Positions 30,092 to 38,458 of a DNA stretch of 64,000 nt are shown here, one piece after another. The first letter of the stretch is position 1. Every line of letters starts with the position of its first letter. Under the pieces are notes generated by a model. It worked only from the letters and a program-made list of their open reading frames with translations. It did no database searches and was not told the origin of the DNA. This stretch comes from Acinetobacter colistiniresistens (GTDB lineage: Bacteria; Pseudomonadota; Gammaproteobacteria; Pseudomonadales; Moraxellaceae): positions 1-64,000 of the forward strand of contig NZ_KE340384.1 of assembly GCF_000413935.1 (NCBI RefSeq). The letters run 5' to 3'. The position numbers and the translations under genes are program-made.

Positions 30092-30755
30092 GGCTGAGTT
30101 TCTCCGACTCCAGATTTTCTCGCATCTGTCTTAATAAAGGATAACATTGAGTAGGCTTTGCGCTTTGTAATAGCATGGCATGTACCGTTACAACATTGGT
30201 CTGTGTCGGCGTGAGATAAATACGCAATCTACGATCTGCTGCATCATCTCGCCAACTCAATCCATTATGCATAGCGCATTCAGTCAAACCCGCTTCCAAT
30301 AAATAATCTTGTACTTGAGGGAGTGTGACCGAGATAGTGACAGACCCTGCATAGACTAATTGTATTTCCTCAAATAAAGGATCAATGTCAGGTAAAGCAT
30401 CTTCGCCATACCAGATCAGGCCTGAATTTTCCATGACTGCATAAGATCTTGCACATACACTTTTCGGTGCGCGCTGTTCAGGCTGAGCAGGAATACGCTG
30501 ACAATGCCCATCTTCTGCGGCAAACTGCCAACCGTGATAGGCACAGACCAGACTTTCACCCTGTACCTGCCCCAAACTTAAACGCACACTACGATGTGGA
30601 CAACGGTTTTCCCAGATTTGAACATGACCCTGCATGGAACGCCAGACAGCAACATCTTTCCCCCTCACCAGAACCTGCTCTACCTCACCTGTTTCGATCA
30701 GTATAGAAGGGACTAACGGAATCCATTGACCTGTAATCATGCCCATTTTCCTCAA
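30084..30755 (-). CDS. Rieske 2Fe-2S protein, partner of the Rieske-less oxygenase
   Basis: This 223-residue protein has a complete Rieske motif: Cys52-Pro-His54 and Cys71-Ala-Tyr-His74 (CPHR and CAYHGW). The remaining 120 residues look like a short remnant of the oxygenase fold but lack the two-histidine iron site. It therefore should carry electrons but not bind substrate iron. It is the first oxygenase gene after the binding-protein gene (27 nt gap). Together with the next gene it would form one functional oxygenase from two polypeptides. A ferredoxin reductase is needed but absent from the window. Confidence 0.85.
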   Translation of the reverse strand: MRKMGMITGQWIPLVPSILIETGEVEQVLVRGKDVAVWRSMQGHVQIWENRCPHRSVRLSLGQVQGESLVCAYHGWQFAAEDGHCQRIPAQPEQRAPKSVCARSYAVMENSGLIWYGEDALPDIDPLFEEIQLVYAGSVTISVTLPQVQDYLLEAGLTECAMHNGLSWRDDAADRRLRIYLTPTQTNVVTVHAMLLQSAKPTQCYPLLRQMRENLESEKLSHA

Positions 30756-30782
30756 TATAACTTAAACCACTTTGCCCAATTT

Positions 30783-31961
30783 TTATTTTGGCAATACACC
30801 TTGCACGCCTTGTACATAGAAGTTCATTTTGTCGAGTTGCGCTTCGGTATAAGCACTCCCCGCCTTAACAAATTCTTTACCTGCCTGTGTATATAGAGGG
30901 CCAGCAAATGGATTCAATTTGCCTGCTTTAATCGCATCACGACGAGCTAATACCATCTTTTTGGCATCCGCAGAGACCGCTGTGCCAATATTTTCAACAT
31001 TGATCGTGCCTTCTTTTACACCAGAGTAGATCGGTGCATTGCTCCATTTTTTCGCAGCAACATCTTTCAGCACTTTGTCGTAAATCGGATCCCAATGTAG
31101 TACCGCAGCACCCAATTGCGCATCGCCACCAAATTTACCCATATCTGAGTTCCAACCTAAGCCCCAAACACCTTTTTGTTTGGCTGCCTGAACAACTGCT
31201 GGCGAATCAGTATTTTGTAATAACACATCACAACCTTGTGAAATCAAAGCCAATGCAGCATCACGTTCTTTACCCGGATCAAACCATGAACTCACCCAAA
31301 CCACCTGTGTCGTGATTTTTGGATTAACACTACGCGCGCCAATGGTAAAAGCATTGATATTACGCACTACTTCTGGAATGGGGTAAGAACCGACAAATCC
31401 AATTTTATTGGTCTTACTTTTGCTTCCTGCCAATACACCCAGTAAATAAGCCCCTTGATAGGTACGGATATTGTAGTTACCCATATTCTTACCAGACTTA
31501 TAGCCCGTCGCATGCATAAATACGGTATTCGGATAAGTACGTGAAACTTTTTCCATCGCATTCATATAGCCAAATGACGTTCCGAAGATCACTTTATTGC
31601 CTTGCTGTGCTAGATTACGAAATACTCGCTCCGCATCTCCTGTTTCAGGCACATTGGCAACAAAGGTGGTTTTTACTGCTCCTTTCAGATCTTTTTCGGT
31701 GCGAATGCGAGATTGGTCATGTGCATATGTCCAGCCATGATCACCTGGCGGACCAATATAAACAAAAGCTGCTTTGAGTGGATCAGCCGCATAAGCTGCA
31801 GTCACCATTGTTGCTGTTGTCGATAGAGCCCCTACGGTGAGTAAACCACTACTAGCCGCACAAAATGCGGTCTTTTTAAATTTTGAGAATAATTTTGAAA
31901 ATAAACCCTGCGGGCTTTGATCGTGTAACGTATTTGGATTTTTGTTCATTTCAATAGGCAT
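30783..31961 (-). CDS. BMP-family ABC substrate-binding protein
   Basis: This 392-residue periplasmic binding protein has an unusually long N-terminal leader (about 30 residues before the hydrophobic signal) and a cleavage site near ATMVTAAYAADP (about residue 59). The mature part shows PLKAAFVYIGPPGDHGWTYAHD, the hallmark opening of BMP/Med proteins, and YKSGKNMGNYNIRTYQGAYLLG. Family members bind purine nucleosides. GGGG lies 7 nt before the ATG. No lipobox cysteine is present, so it is probably soluble. It is the first gene of the purine block. Confidence 0.9.
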   Translation of the reverse strand: MPIEMNKNPNTLHDQSPQGLFSKLFSKFKKTAFCAASSGLLTVGALSTTATMVTAAYAADPLKAAFVYIGPPGDHGWTYAHDQSRIRTEKDLKGAVKTTFVANVPETGDAERVFRNLAQQGNKVIFGTSFGYMNAMEKVSRTYPNTVFMHATGYKSGKNMGNYNIRTYQGAYLLGVLAGSKSKTNKIGFVGSYPIPEVVRNINAFTIGARSVNPKITTQVVWVSSWFDPGKERDAALALISQGCDVLLQNTDSPAVVQAAKQKGVWGLGWNSDMGKFGGDAQLGAAVLHWDPIYDKVLKDVAAKKWSNAPIYSGVKEGTINVENIGTAVSADAKKMVLARRDAIKAGKLNPFAGPLYTQAGKEFVKAGSAYTEAQLDKMNFYVQGVQGVLPK

Positions 31962-32313
31962 CGCATTACCCCAATTTTGTTATGGTATAAACGCCAGAAA
32001 ATAAAATTGCTCGAATCACAATGATCTATTTTCCAGAATACATAGAGGTAAAATGCAACGTTTGCGCCAACATTCAGTTTAATATTTTTAATTGATCATT
32101 TTTAAATAAAGGTTATACAAAAATTAAAATAGATCACTCTTTAAATTAAAAATAAAATTCATAACAATCAAATTGTTAAAATAAATTTTTTTAGCAACCG
32201 CTACTTTCTCTTACGGCGCAATAATCGCTCCAAAAAGTAATTTCTTGATCGTGATAATTATTTTGCACAAGTGTGGAACATCTAGGACCCACACCTGCTT
32301 CAAAATCGTATTT
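31962..32313. other. AT-rich region upstream of the purine block
   Basis: There is no gene here. The right part (32270-32300) holds a short inverted repeat, GTGTGG / CCACAC, just past the EamA stop codon that may terminate that gene. The remainder should contain the promoter and regulatory sites of the purine block. I saw no known purine riboswitch signature by eye and no clear promoter. Confidence 0.4.
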
Positions 32314-33231
32314 CTAATTCCGAAGTAACTGCGCTACCTTTGCAGGAGTTTTCTTCTGTGCCATGACAATACCGATCAGAATCATGATCCCACCAATGCT
32401 ATGATAAACAGTCCAATGTTCCGACAACCACAGGCTGGCAATAATTGCGGTAAATACAGGCATTAAATTCATAAAAATACTGGTACGGTTTGGGCCAATC
32501 GCCTGTACCGCCACCATCCATAATAAAGGTGCAATCAGCGATGGAAACACCCCTGCATAGAAAACACTGGCTGCATTTTCAGCATTAATCCCATCTAGGC
32601 CAAGCCAGAGTAGAAATGGCAGGTGATACAACAATGCAAACGCAATTTGTACATATAGACTGGTCAGCAATGGCAATTGCAGCTGCCATTTTTTTAGAAA
32701 AACCCCATAAAAGGCATAGAACCCGACAGCGAGTACCATCACCGCATCGCCCCAGTGTCCGCCCTGTGCAAACAAACTGGAAATATGCCCTTGGCTCATG
32801 ACATAGATCAAGCCAGCAAAGGACAACAGACTGCCAAAAATCGCAAAACGGTTTGGTGCATCTTTTAAAATGAAATAAGAGATAAAAATGGTAAATATCG
32901 GGACAAAGGCATTCACAATGCCCATATTGGTTGCGGTGGTATAATGCGCTGCGGTATAAGAAAGACCTTGATACAACACCATCCCAAAAGCACTCAACAC
33001 CGCTAATTTAGGCAGGTATGGCACAATTAAACTGCGCTGTTTCCATACCTTGGGCAACATGAATGGTGTTAAAATCAGAAAAGCCACAAACCAACGATAA
33101 AAACTAATACTGACGGGTGAAATATAATCAGCCACATAACGAGTCACCGCAATATTCAGCGACCAAATCAAGACGGCAATCAAGGGCAAGACAAAGGCCC
33201 ATTTTTGGTATTTACTCAACTGACCCATCAT
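32314..33231 (-). CDS. EamA-family (DMT) inner-membrane permease
   Basis: This permease of about 305 residues has ten membrane segments in two EamA repeats. The first begins AVLIWSLNIAVTRYVADYISPVSISFYRW. The second carries WMVAVQAIGPNRTSIFMNLMPV, a common closing motif. Such proteins export amino acids or other small metabolites; the substrate here is unknown. The frame opens at a TTG 45 nt earlier, but the ATG at 33231 follows GTGAGAAA. A CACAATAT-12-ATATTGTG inverted repeat sits directly upstream. Confidence 0.85.
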   Translation of the reverse strand: MMGQLSKYQKWAFVLPLIAVLIWSLNIAVTRYVADYISPVSISFYRWFVAFLILTPFMLPKVWKQRSLIVPYLPKLAVLSAFGMVLYQGLSYTAAHYTTATNMGIVNAFVPIFTIFISYFILKDAPNRFAIFGSLLSFAGLIYVMSQGHISSLFAQGGHWGDAVMVLAVGFYAFYGVFLKKWQLQLPLLTSLYVQIAFALLYHLPFLLWLGLDGINAENAASVFYAGVFPSLIAPLLWMVAVQAIGPNRTSIFMNLMPVFTAIIASLWLSEHWTVYHSIGGIMILIGIVMAQKKTPAKVAQLLRN

Positions 33232-33236
33232 TTTCT

Positions 33237-33264
33237 CACAATATCTCAGCAATGCTATATTGTG
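33237..33264. promoter_or_regulatory. Inverted repeat before the EamA gene
   Basis: CACAATAT and ATATTGTG form perfect 8-bp arms around a 12-nt centre, 6 nt upstream of the ATG. It could be an operator or a 5'-UTR hairpin that includes the ribosome-binding region. Symmetry is seen directly; function is inference. Confidence 0.45.
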
Positions 33265-33333
33265 AAAGATGTCCAAAATAATTGAAATATTGAATTTCAG
33301 ACATTTATATCGCGCTCACGACATCTGTTATGC

Positions 33334-33978
33334 TTAGAATAGCTCCCAAGCACGCATGGCGTGTTCAACCACCCGATGCAATTGTTCAACCGTCGCACCA
33401 TCGCGTGCCTGAATAGTTAGCCCCTGCACAACCGTTGCATAAAAGTCTGTCATTTCCTGTAAAGGCGCTGTTGCTGGCAAATCCCCGTTGGCAACGCCCT
33501 GCTCTAAACGTTCAAACAGTTTTTGCTTGGTCTGCAAACGTTTTTCCAGAATATTGTGTTGCACCGCCTGTGCATTGTCCGAGCAGTTCATGGTTGCAAC
33601 CACCAACATACAGCCTGCTGGTTTATTGGGTTGAGCCAAACGTTTGACGTTGTCATATAAATAAAGCTCAAATGCAACTTTGGCGGTTTTGGCTTCTAAA
33701 AAAATAGGAATTATCGGGCAAGCTTCATGTGCCAAATAATAATCGATGCATTTATAAAACAGCCCAGCTTTATCACCAAAACTGCTGTATAAACTCGGGG
33801 CAGTCAGCTCTAGCGCTTGTGTCAAATCACTGATTGACGTAGCTTCATAACCATGCTCCCAAAATAACAACATTGCTTTTTCCAAAGCCTGCTGCTCGTC
33901 AAAACACTTCGGACGACCACGCTTCTTTTTCAAGCTATCATCACATGGTGTTGGCAGAGGATCAGGTGCATTTGTCAT
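33334..33978 (-). CDS. TetR-family regulator of the MFS exporter pair
   Basis: This repressor of about 214 residues has a basic KKKRGRPKCFDEQQALEKA lead-in and the TetR helix-turn-helix (TSISDLTQALELTAPSLYSSFGDK). The frame opens further upstream at a TTG (34041) and at an ATG (33999). The start is uncertain, and I prefer 33978 because the upstream part overlaps operator DNA. It is divergent from two tandem MFS genes. The four GATC-centred palindromes upstream of both exporters and over its own start region are its probable binding sites. Confidence 0.85.
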   Translation of the reverse strand: MTNAPDPLPTPCDDSLKKKRGRPKCFDEQQALEKAMLLFWEHGYEATSISDLTQALELTAPSLYSSFGDKAGLFYKCIDYYLAHEACPIIPIFLEAKTAKVAFELYLYDNVKRLAQPNKPAGCMLVVATMNCSDNAQAVQHNILEKRLQTKQKLFERLEQGVANGDLPATAPLQEMTDFYATVVQGLTIQARDGATVEQLHRVVEHAMRAWELF

Positions 33979-33997
33979 AACAGTCACAGGTATTTTC

Positions 33998-34012
33998 ATA
34001 ACGATCACTATC
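33998..34012. promoter_or_regulatory. TetR operator copy 1
   Basis: ATAACGATCACTATC is an imperfect GATC-centred palindrome of the form TATARYGATCRYTATA. It overlaps the 5' end of the tetR frame and lies 8 bp upstream of the -35 box of the first exporter promoter. Its centre is 56 bp from that of copy 2. Confidence 0.65.
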
Positions 34013-34019
34013 AAACTAA

Positions 34020-34048
34020 TTGACGCAGCAACATTAATCAACTATTTT
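34020..34048 (+). promoter_or_regulatory. Promoter of the first MFS exporter
   Basis: The -35 box TTGACG and -10 box TATTTT are separated by 17 bp. The promoter is flanked by operator copies 1 and 2. The same boxes with the same spacing recur at 35517-35545 before the second exporter. Confidence 0.7.
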
Positions 34049-34050
34049 AT

Positions 34051-34070
34051 TTTATAGCGATCATTATAAA
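34051..34070. promoter_or_regulatory. TetR operator copy 2
   Basis: TTTATAGCGATCATTATAAA is a nearly perfect palindrome placed just after the -10 box, over the likely transcription start of the first exporter. A repressor bound here would block initiation. Confidence 0.75.
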
Positions 34071-34123
34071 ACTTATTATTTTTAAATTTTATTGTTATCC
34101 GACTAACAATAAACGGAATTTTT

Positions 34124-35356
34124 ATGGAAAACTCATCTGCAACTGAGATCAGCTCACTGGAGTCAAACCCTTCGCAAGGGAACTGGCTCGCGCTGCTTTC
34201 AGTGACATTCAGTGCCTTTGCTTTAGTTACGGGTGAATTTCTTGCCATTGGCGTACTCAACGACATCGCACGGGATTTCCAGATCTCAGTGGGAACAGCG
34301 GGTCTCACGGTTTCGTTAACTGCAATTGTGGGTATGTTCGCTGCTGTGCTGATTCCAATTTCAGCGAAGACACTCGATCGACGTAATTTGCTCTTGCTGC
34401 TCACTCTGTTCATGATTGTTGCCAATCTTCTTACTGCATTTGCGCCTAACTTTCTCCTGCTTTTAGTCGGGCGCATTATTTTGGGCGTTGCTGTTGGAGG
34501 CTTCTGGGCCACTGCGGTTGCTTTAAGCGGCCGTCTTGCACCCCCTCATTTACCCATTGCCAAAGCTACCGCATGGGTCGCGTTCGGAGTCACTTTAGCC
34601 AGTGTATTGGGTGTTCCCATGGGCACCTGGCTGGCTCAATATAATGGCTGGCAAACCTCTTTCACGGCGATTTCATTGATGGGGATATTCCTGTTTATAT
34701 TCCAGTATCTATACCTGCCTCAATTGAAACCCGCATCTTCCCTACGCTGGAAAGAGCTTCCGATCCTGCTACAACATCAGGCTGCACGTAAAGGACTGAT
34801 TATCTTTCTTTTTATGGGTTTCGCACATTTTGCAGCTTATAGTTATTTTTCTGCCTTTTTTAAGCATGAACTGGATTTCTCTGAGGGCTTGATTAGCCGT
34901 TTACTGCTGGTCTATGGGATCGCAGGGATTTTTGGCAATATTTTTGCGGGCTACCTCGGACAGATCAATATTCGTTATACCTTCGCAGTGAGTGGTATTG
35001 CCTTCTTGTTTGCCTTTCTCAGCCTGCCGCTGTTTGGCACCCATATCATCTCTGCAATCATATTGACTGCCGTGTGGGGCTTCGCTTATGGCATTATTCC
35101 AACTGCAGTCAACATCTGGATGTTTACCCATGCACCCGAAGCCGTTGAAAAAGGCATGCCTATGGTAACATTGACCTTTTTAATCCTGATTGCGCTAGGC
35201 AGTATGTTTGGCGGCATTATCGTTGATTATTTTAATGGTACGATCTTATTTTTTGCCATGCTGCCCTTGGTCTTCTGTTCTCTGGTATTGATCTTTACGC
35301 TGGCACGCGGCTTAAACAATCCTAAAAACCATTATCAAAACAATAATACAGGCTGA
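34124..35356 (+). CDS. MFS exporter, first tandem copy
   Basis: This 410-residue major facilitator of the DHA1 drug/metabolite efflux type has 12 membrane segments. It has the family motif around LDRRNLLLLLTLFMIVANLL (motif A region) and GRIILGVAVGGFWATAVALS (motif B/C region). GGA lies 6 nt before the ATG. It is under a promoter flanked by two TetR operators. It is roughly half identical by eye to the next gene, so the two are tandem duplicates. The substrate is unknown. Confidence 0.88.
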   Translation: MENSSATEISSLESNPSQGNWLALLSVTFSAFALVTGEFLAIGVLNDIARDFQISVGTAGLTVSLTAIVGMFAAVLIPISAKTLDRRNLLLLLTLFMIVANLLTAFAPNFLLLLVGRIILGVAVGGFWATAVALSGRLAPPHLPIAKATAWVAFGVTLASVLGVPMGTWLAQYNGWQTSFTAISLMGIFLFIFQYLYLPQLKPASSLRWKELPILLQHQAARKGLIIFLFMGFAHFAAYSYFSAFFKHELDFSEGLISRLLLVYGIAGIFGNIFAGYLGQINIRYTFAVSGIAFLFAFLSLPLFGTHIISAIILTAVWGFAYGIIPTAVNIWMFTHAPEAVEKGMPMVTLTFLILIALGSMFGGIIVDYFNGTILFFAMLPLVFCSLVLIFTLARGLNNPKNHYQNNNTG

Positions 35357-35490
35357 GATGGAACCTGTCTGTGATCAATGATGAATGGTCGCCGCTATAG
35401 TACGATAAGTTAAGGCGACCGTATTGATTGCTTTCTGTTCCAGCATCCATTTCCCCGACCATGCAAATTTATAATAAGCCTTACAGATAT

Positions 35491-35512
35491 TTTTATAATG
35501 ATCACTATAAAA
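35491..35512. promoter_or_regulatory. TetR operator copy 3
   Basis: TTTTATAATGATCACTATAA and flanks form a GATC-centred palindrome just upstream of the second exporter's -35 box. It corresponds to copy 1. Its centre is 56 bp from that of copy 4, the same spacing as copies 1 and 2. Confidence 0.75.
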
Positions 35513-35516
35513 ACAT

Positions 35517-35545
35517 TTGACGACCTTCTATTTATGCACTATTTT
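35517..35545 (+). promoter_or_regulatory. Promoter of the second MFS exporter
   Basis: The -35 box TTGACG and -10 box TATTTT have a 17-bp spacer, identical to the promoter at 34020-34048. Operator copies 3 and 4 flank it. Confidence 0.7.
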
Positions 35546-35546
35546 A

Positions 35547-35568
35547 TTTTATAGCGATCGTTATAAAA
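35547..35568. promoter_or_regulatory. TetR operator copy 4
   Basis: This is a GATC-centred palindrome with arms TTTTATAGC and GTTATAAAA, placed directly after the -10 box over the transcription start. It is the most symmetric of the four copies. Confidence 0.75.
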
Positions 35569-35622
35569 AATTAATCAATTCTTCACCCTTTTGTCATGCT
35601 ACTGACAAATAAGGATATTCAC

Positions 35623-36837
35623 ATGGAACAATCCACCTCTTCAGACACCCGACCCACTGAAACTACACAAGGAAGCTGGTATGCAATTTTAGCGGTAGCT
35701 GTTGCTGCCTTTGCACTGGTCACCAGTGAATTCTTACCTGTGGGCGTCCTCAATAGTGTCGCGACCGACTTGAATATTTCAGTAGGCACAGCGGGATTAA
35801 TCATTACCTTACCTGGTGTTATGGCTGCAATTGCAGCGCCGCTCTTGCCCATTTCCGTGAAACAGCTTGATCGACGCTATGTATTGATCTTGCTGACCGC
35901 AATTATGGTGATCGCCAATACCATTACTGCTTTTGCAGATAGCTTCAATGTGTTATTGCTTAGCCGCTTGGTACTGGGGATTTCAATTGGCGGCTTCTGG
36001 GCCACCGCCATCGCGTTAAGTGGCAAACTTGCACCCGCACATTTGCCAATTGCCAAAGCTACTGCGATTGTCATGGCTGGTGTTACTTTTGCTACTGTAC
36101 TCGGTGTTCCAATCGGGACTTGGCTCAGTGAATTCTATGGTTGGCGCAGCGCCTTTGGAATTACCGCTGCCATCGGCTTAGTGGTGTTAGTACTGCAACT
36201 GATTTTCTTACCTGCACTAAAACCTGAATCTGCCATTCATTTACATGATCTGCCCGCCCTACTCCGTACACCAAAGGCGCGTAGTGGTATGTTGATTGTC
36301 CTGTTAATTGGTCTAGCTCACTTCTGTGCCTATAGTTATTTAGCGCCTTTCTTTAAAAATATTGCAGGCTTTGATGGTACCACCATCAGTTCATTGTTGT
36401 TGCTCTACGGTATTGCAGGTATTTTTGGTAATGCATTTGCTGGCTATAGCGGCAATTTAAATGTGCGCTATACGCTCGCCTTTGTCGGGATCTGTTTTGT
36501 AATCGTATTTTTCGGCTTCCCGATTTTCGCGACTCACCAGTTTGGGGCAATTGTATTGACTGCTTTATGGGGGTTTGCATTTGGTGCTTTCCCGACTTCA
36601 GCCAATATCTGGATGTTCGTGCATGCCCCTCACGCTGTTGAAAAAGGTATGCCGCTATTTGTAGGGATGTTCCAAGTGATGATTGCCACGGGTTCATTAC
36701 TCGGCGGCTATGTGGTTGATCATTTCAATGAAAATATCTTAATTTATGGTGTAATTAGTTTTGTTGCCTTGGCATTGATCAGTATCTTCACTTTGGCCAA
36801 AGGCTTGAATAACCCCAAAGTGACTTTCGAAAATTAG
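35623..36837 (+). CDS. MFS exporter, second tandem copy
   Basis: This 404-residue DHA1-type major facilitator has 12 membrane segments and the same motifs as the first copy (QLDRRYVLILLTAIMVIANT, SRLVLGISIGGFWATAIALS). The frame opens at an ATG 27 nt earlier. The ATG at 35623 is preferred because AAGGA lies 7 nt upstream. It has its own promoter with the same pair of TetR operators. An AraC-type regulator follows after 14 nt, so that gene is probably co-transcribed. The substrate is unknown. Confidence 0.88.
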   Translation: MEQSTSSDTRPTETTQGSWYAILAVAVAAFALVTSEFLPVGVLNSVATDLNISVGTAGLIITLPGVMAAIAAPLLPISVKQLDRRYVLILLTAIMVIANTITAFADSFNVLLLSRLVLGISIGGFWATAIALSGKLAPAHLPIAKATAIVMAGVTFATVLGVPIGTWLSEFYGWRSAFGITAAIGLVVLVLQLIFLPALKPESAIHLHDLPALLRTPKARSGMLIVLLIGLAHFCAYSYLAPFFKNIAGFDGTTISSLLLLYGIAGIFGNAFAGYSGNLNVRYTLAFVGICFVIVFFGFPIFATHQFGAIVLTALWGFAFGAFPTSANIWMFVHAPHAVEKGMPLFVGMFQVMIATGSLLGGYVVDHFNENILIYGVISFVALALISIFTLAKGLNNPKVTFEN

Positions 36838-36851
36838 CATGAGATCCTCAA

Positions 36852-37625
36852 ATGAAGCGTGATGTTGCTGAACAATTTCCATTCTTGCACGGTATAGAAG
36901 TCCATGAATTTCTGTATCAAAAGGATGATATTGTCACACCTCATTCTTCACTTTGGGGCGATTTCAATTTCAGTCTGAATGGGACTTTAGAGTTTGATAT
37001 TGAAGGTAAATATTACCTATCACCCCCCTGTTATGGATTATGGTTACCCCCACGAACCGAACATCAATCACTGCCGGTTGAGCATGAAATTCATTATATC
37101 TGTATTCGTCTACATCCGAAGTTTGGCGATTTTTTGGGTGCTGAATGCCGTTGTTATAGTATCGAACCATTTTTGCGGGCCTTGGTACTGCAGATCCTTG
37201 AGCAGCAAAAACAGGCTGCTGCGCCTGAATATCGTGAACATCTGCTTCAAGTTCTGTTGGATCAACTGAAACAAGCACCCGCTTATTCTCATTACCTCCC
37301 ACAAAGTAGCCACCCGATCTTGGCTCCTATTCTGGAAAGACTGGCAGATCCAGATCAATTTAATCAAAGCCTGCAACAGCTCTTACAACAGTTTCCAGTC
37401 AGCGAACGACATGTATTACGCCTTAGTCAGCAGGAATTACAACTTTCATTATCTGAATGGCGTAATCGCGCCAAAATCATTTTTGCCATCAATCAGATTC
37501 GGCAAGGCATGACCATCAAGCAACTGGCTTTTACGCTGGGCTATCATCATAGCTCCAGCTTTATTGAATTCTTCAAACGCTATACCGGGCAGACGCCAAT
37601 TCAACTCAAAAATTCAGCAGTCTAA
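36852..37625 (+). CDS. AraC-family transcriptional regulator
   Basis: This 257-residue regulator has an N-terminal cupin-like sensing domain (GLWLPPRTEHQSLP near 57-70) and a C-terminal AraC double helix-turn-helix (MTIKQLAFTLGYHHSSSFIEFFKRYTG). It follows the second MFS gene by 14 nt and is probably in its transcript. It may sense the exporter substrate or control a related gene. Its target is not evident in the window. Confidence 0.87.
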   Translation: MKRDVAEQFPFLHGIEVHEFLYQKDDIVTPHSSLWGDFNFSLNGTLEFDIEGKYYLSPPCYGLWLPPRTEHQSLPVEHEIHYICIRLHPKFGDFLGAECRCYSIEPFLRALVLQILEQQKQAAAPEYREHLLQVLLDQLKQAPAYSHYLPQSSHPILAPILERLADPDQFNQSLQQLLQQFPVSERHVLRLSQQELQLSLSEWRNRAKIIFAINQIRQGMTIKQLAFTLGYHHSSSFIEFFKRYTGQTPIQLKNSAV

Positions 37626-37743
37626 AACAAATCTTTGGTTTTACTTATTATTTGTATGGATTCATATCAAGAGGATTGCACTCTGAAGCAATAGCAGTTA
37701 AAACAAACAGGTCTTGTCACAACAACAAATTAGGACGCATTCC

Positions 37744-38289
37744 ATGAGCCAGTCGGTTTATCACATTCCTGTTAAGGACATCAAAGGTCAAGAGGTTGAT
37801 CTTGCTCAATATCAAGGCAAAGTTCTGCTTATCGTTAACGTCGCATCAAAATGCGGTTTAACCCCACAGTATGAAGGTTTAGAAAAACTCTATCAGGCCA
37901 AGAAAGAACAAGGCTTGGAAATTCTGGGTTTCCCTGCCAATAACTTCTTGGAACAAGAACCAGGTACGAATGATGAAATTCAACAATTCTGTTCTTTGAA
38001 TTATGACGTGCACTTTCCGCTATTTGCCAAAATCTCGGTTGCAGGTGATGACAAACATGCATTATATCAAACCCTTACTCAAGCCATTCCTGAACGTATT
38101 GGCGAAGGGCCATGGTGGAAAGATCTCGTGGATTATGGTTTAACCCCAAATAATCCGCCAGAGGTGTTATGGAATTTTGAAAAATTTCTCGTGAATAAAC
38201 AGGGTGAAATTGTCGCTCGTTTTGCACCAGACATCACTGCAGATGACGAGCGTATTGTCAGTGCCATTGAAGCTGAATTGGCCAAATAA
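37744..38289 (+). CDS. Glutathione peroxidase family protein
   Basis: This 181-residue thiol peroxidase reduces hydroperoxides. It has the peroxidatic Cys37 in NVASKCGLTPQY, the FPANNFLEQEPG motif with conserved Gln, and the WNFEKFLV motif with conserved Trp and Asn. The active residue is Cys, not selenocysteine. The frame opens at a TTG 30 nt earlier; the ATG at 37744 has AGGA 8 nt upstream. Thioredoxin may be the true reductant, as for many bacterial homologues. It ends at a strong terminator. Confidence 0.92.
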   Translation: MSQSVYHIPVKDIKGQEVDLAQYQGKVLLIVNVASKCGLTPQYEGLEKLYQAKKEQGLEILGFPANNFLEQEPGTNDEIQQFCSLNYDVHFPLFAKISVAGDDKHALYQTLTQAIPERIGEGPWWKDLVDYGLTPNNPPEVLWNFEKFLVNKQGEIVARFAPDITADDERIVSAIEAELAK

Positions 38290-38307
38290 ACTTTAAAAAC
38301 ATATAAA

Positions 38308-38334
38308 AAAGAGCAGTTGATCTGCTCTTTTTCT
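38308..38334 (+). terminator. Terminator after the glutathione peroxidase gene
   Basis: The stem AAAGAGCAG / CTGCTCTTT has a 5-nt loop and is followed by TTCTATTT. It lies 19 nt past the stop codon. Confidence 0.85.
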
Positions 38335-38458
38335 ATTTGAATTCCCTCTCTCCATATGATCGTCTGCCATCAAACTGTTGCAGAATTGCAAAAATCACTT
38401 TTTTCTCCACACTTTCTCACTATAGTGACTTCCCTCTTATAATCTGGTGTGTTCAGCC

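Noticed and set aside
31962-32313. Purine riboswitch before the purine block
   Set aside because: I could not find a conserved purine-aptamer pattern by eye. A covariance search would settle it.
34042-34512. 156-codon minus-strand ORF
   Set aside because: It is the antisense shadow of the first MFS exporter and covers the exporter promoter.
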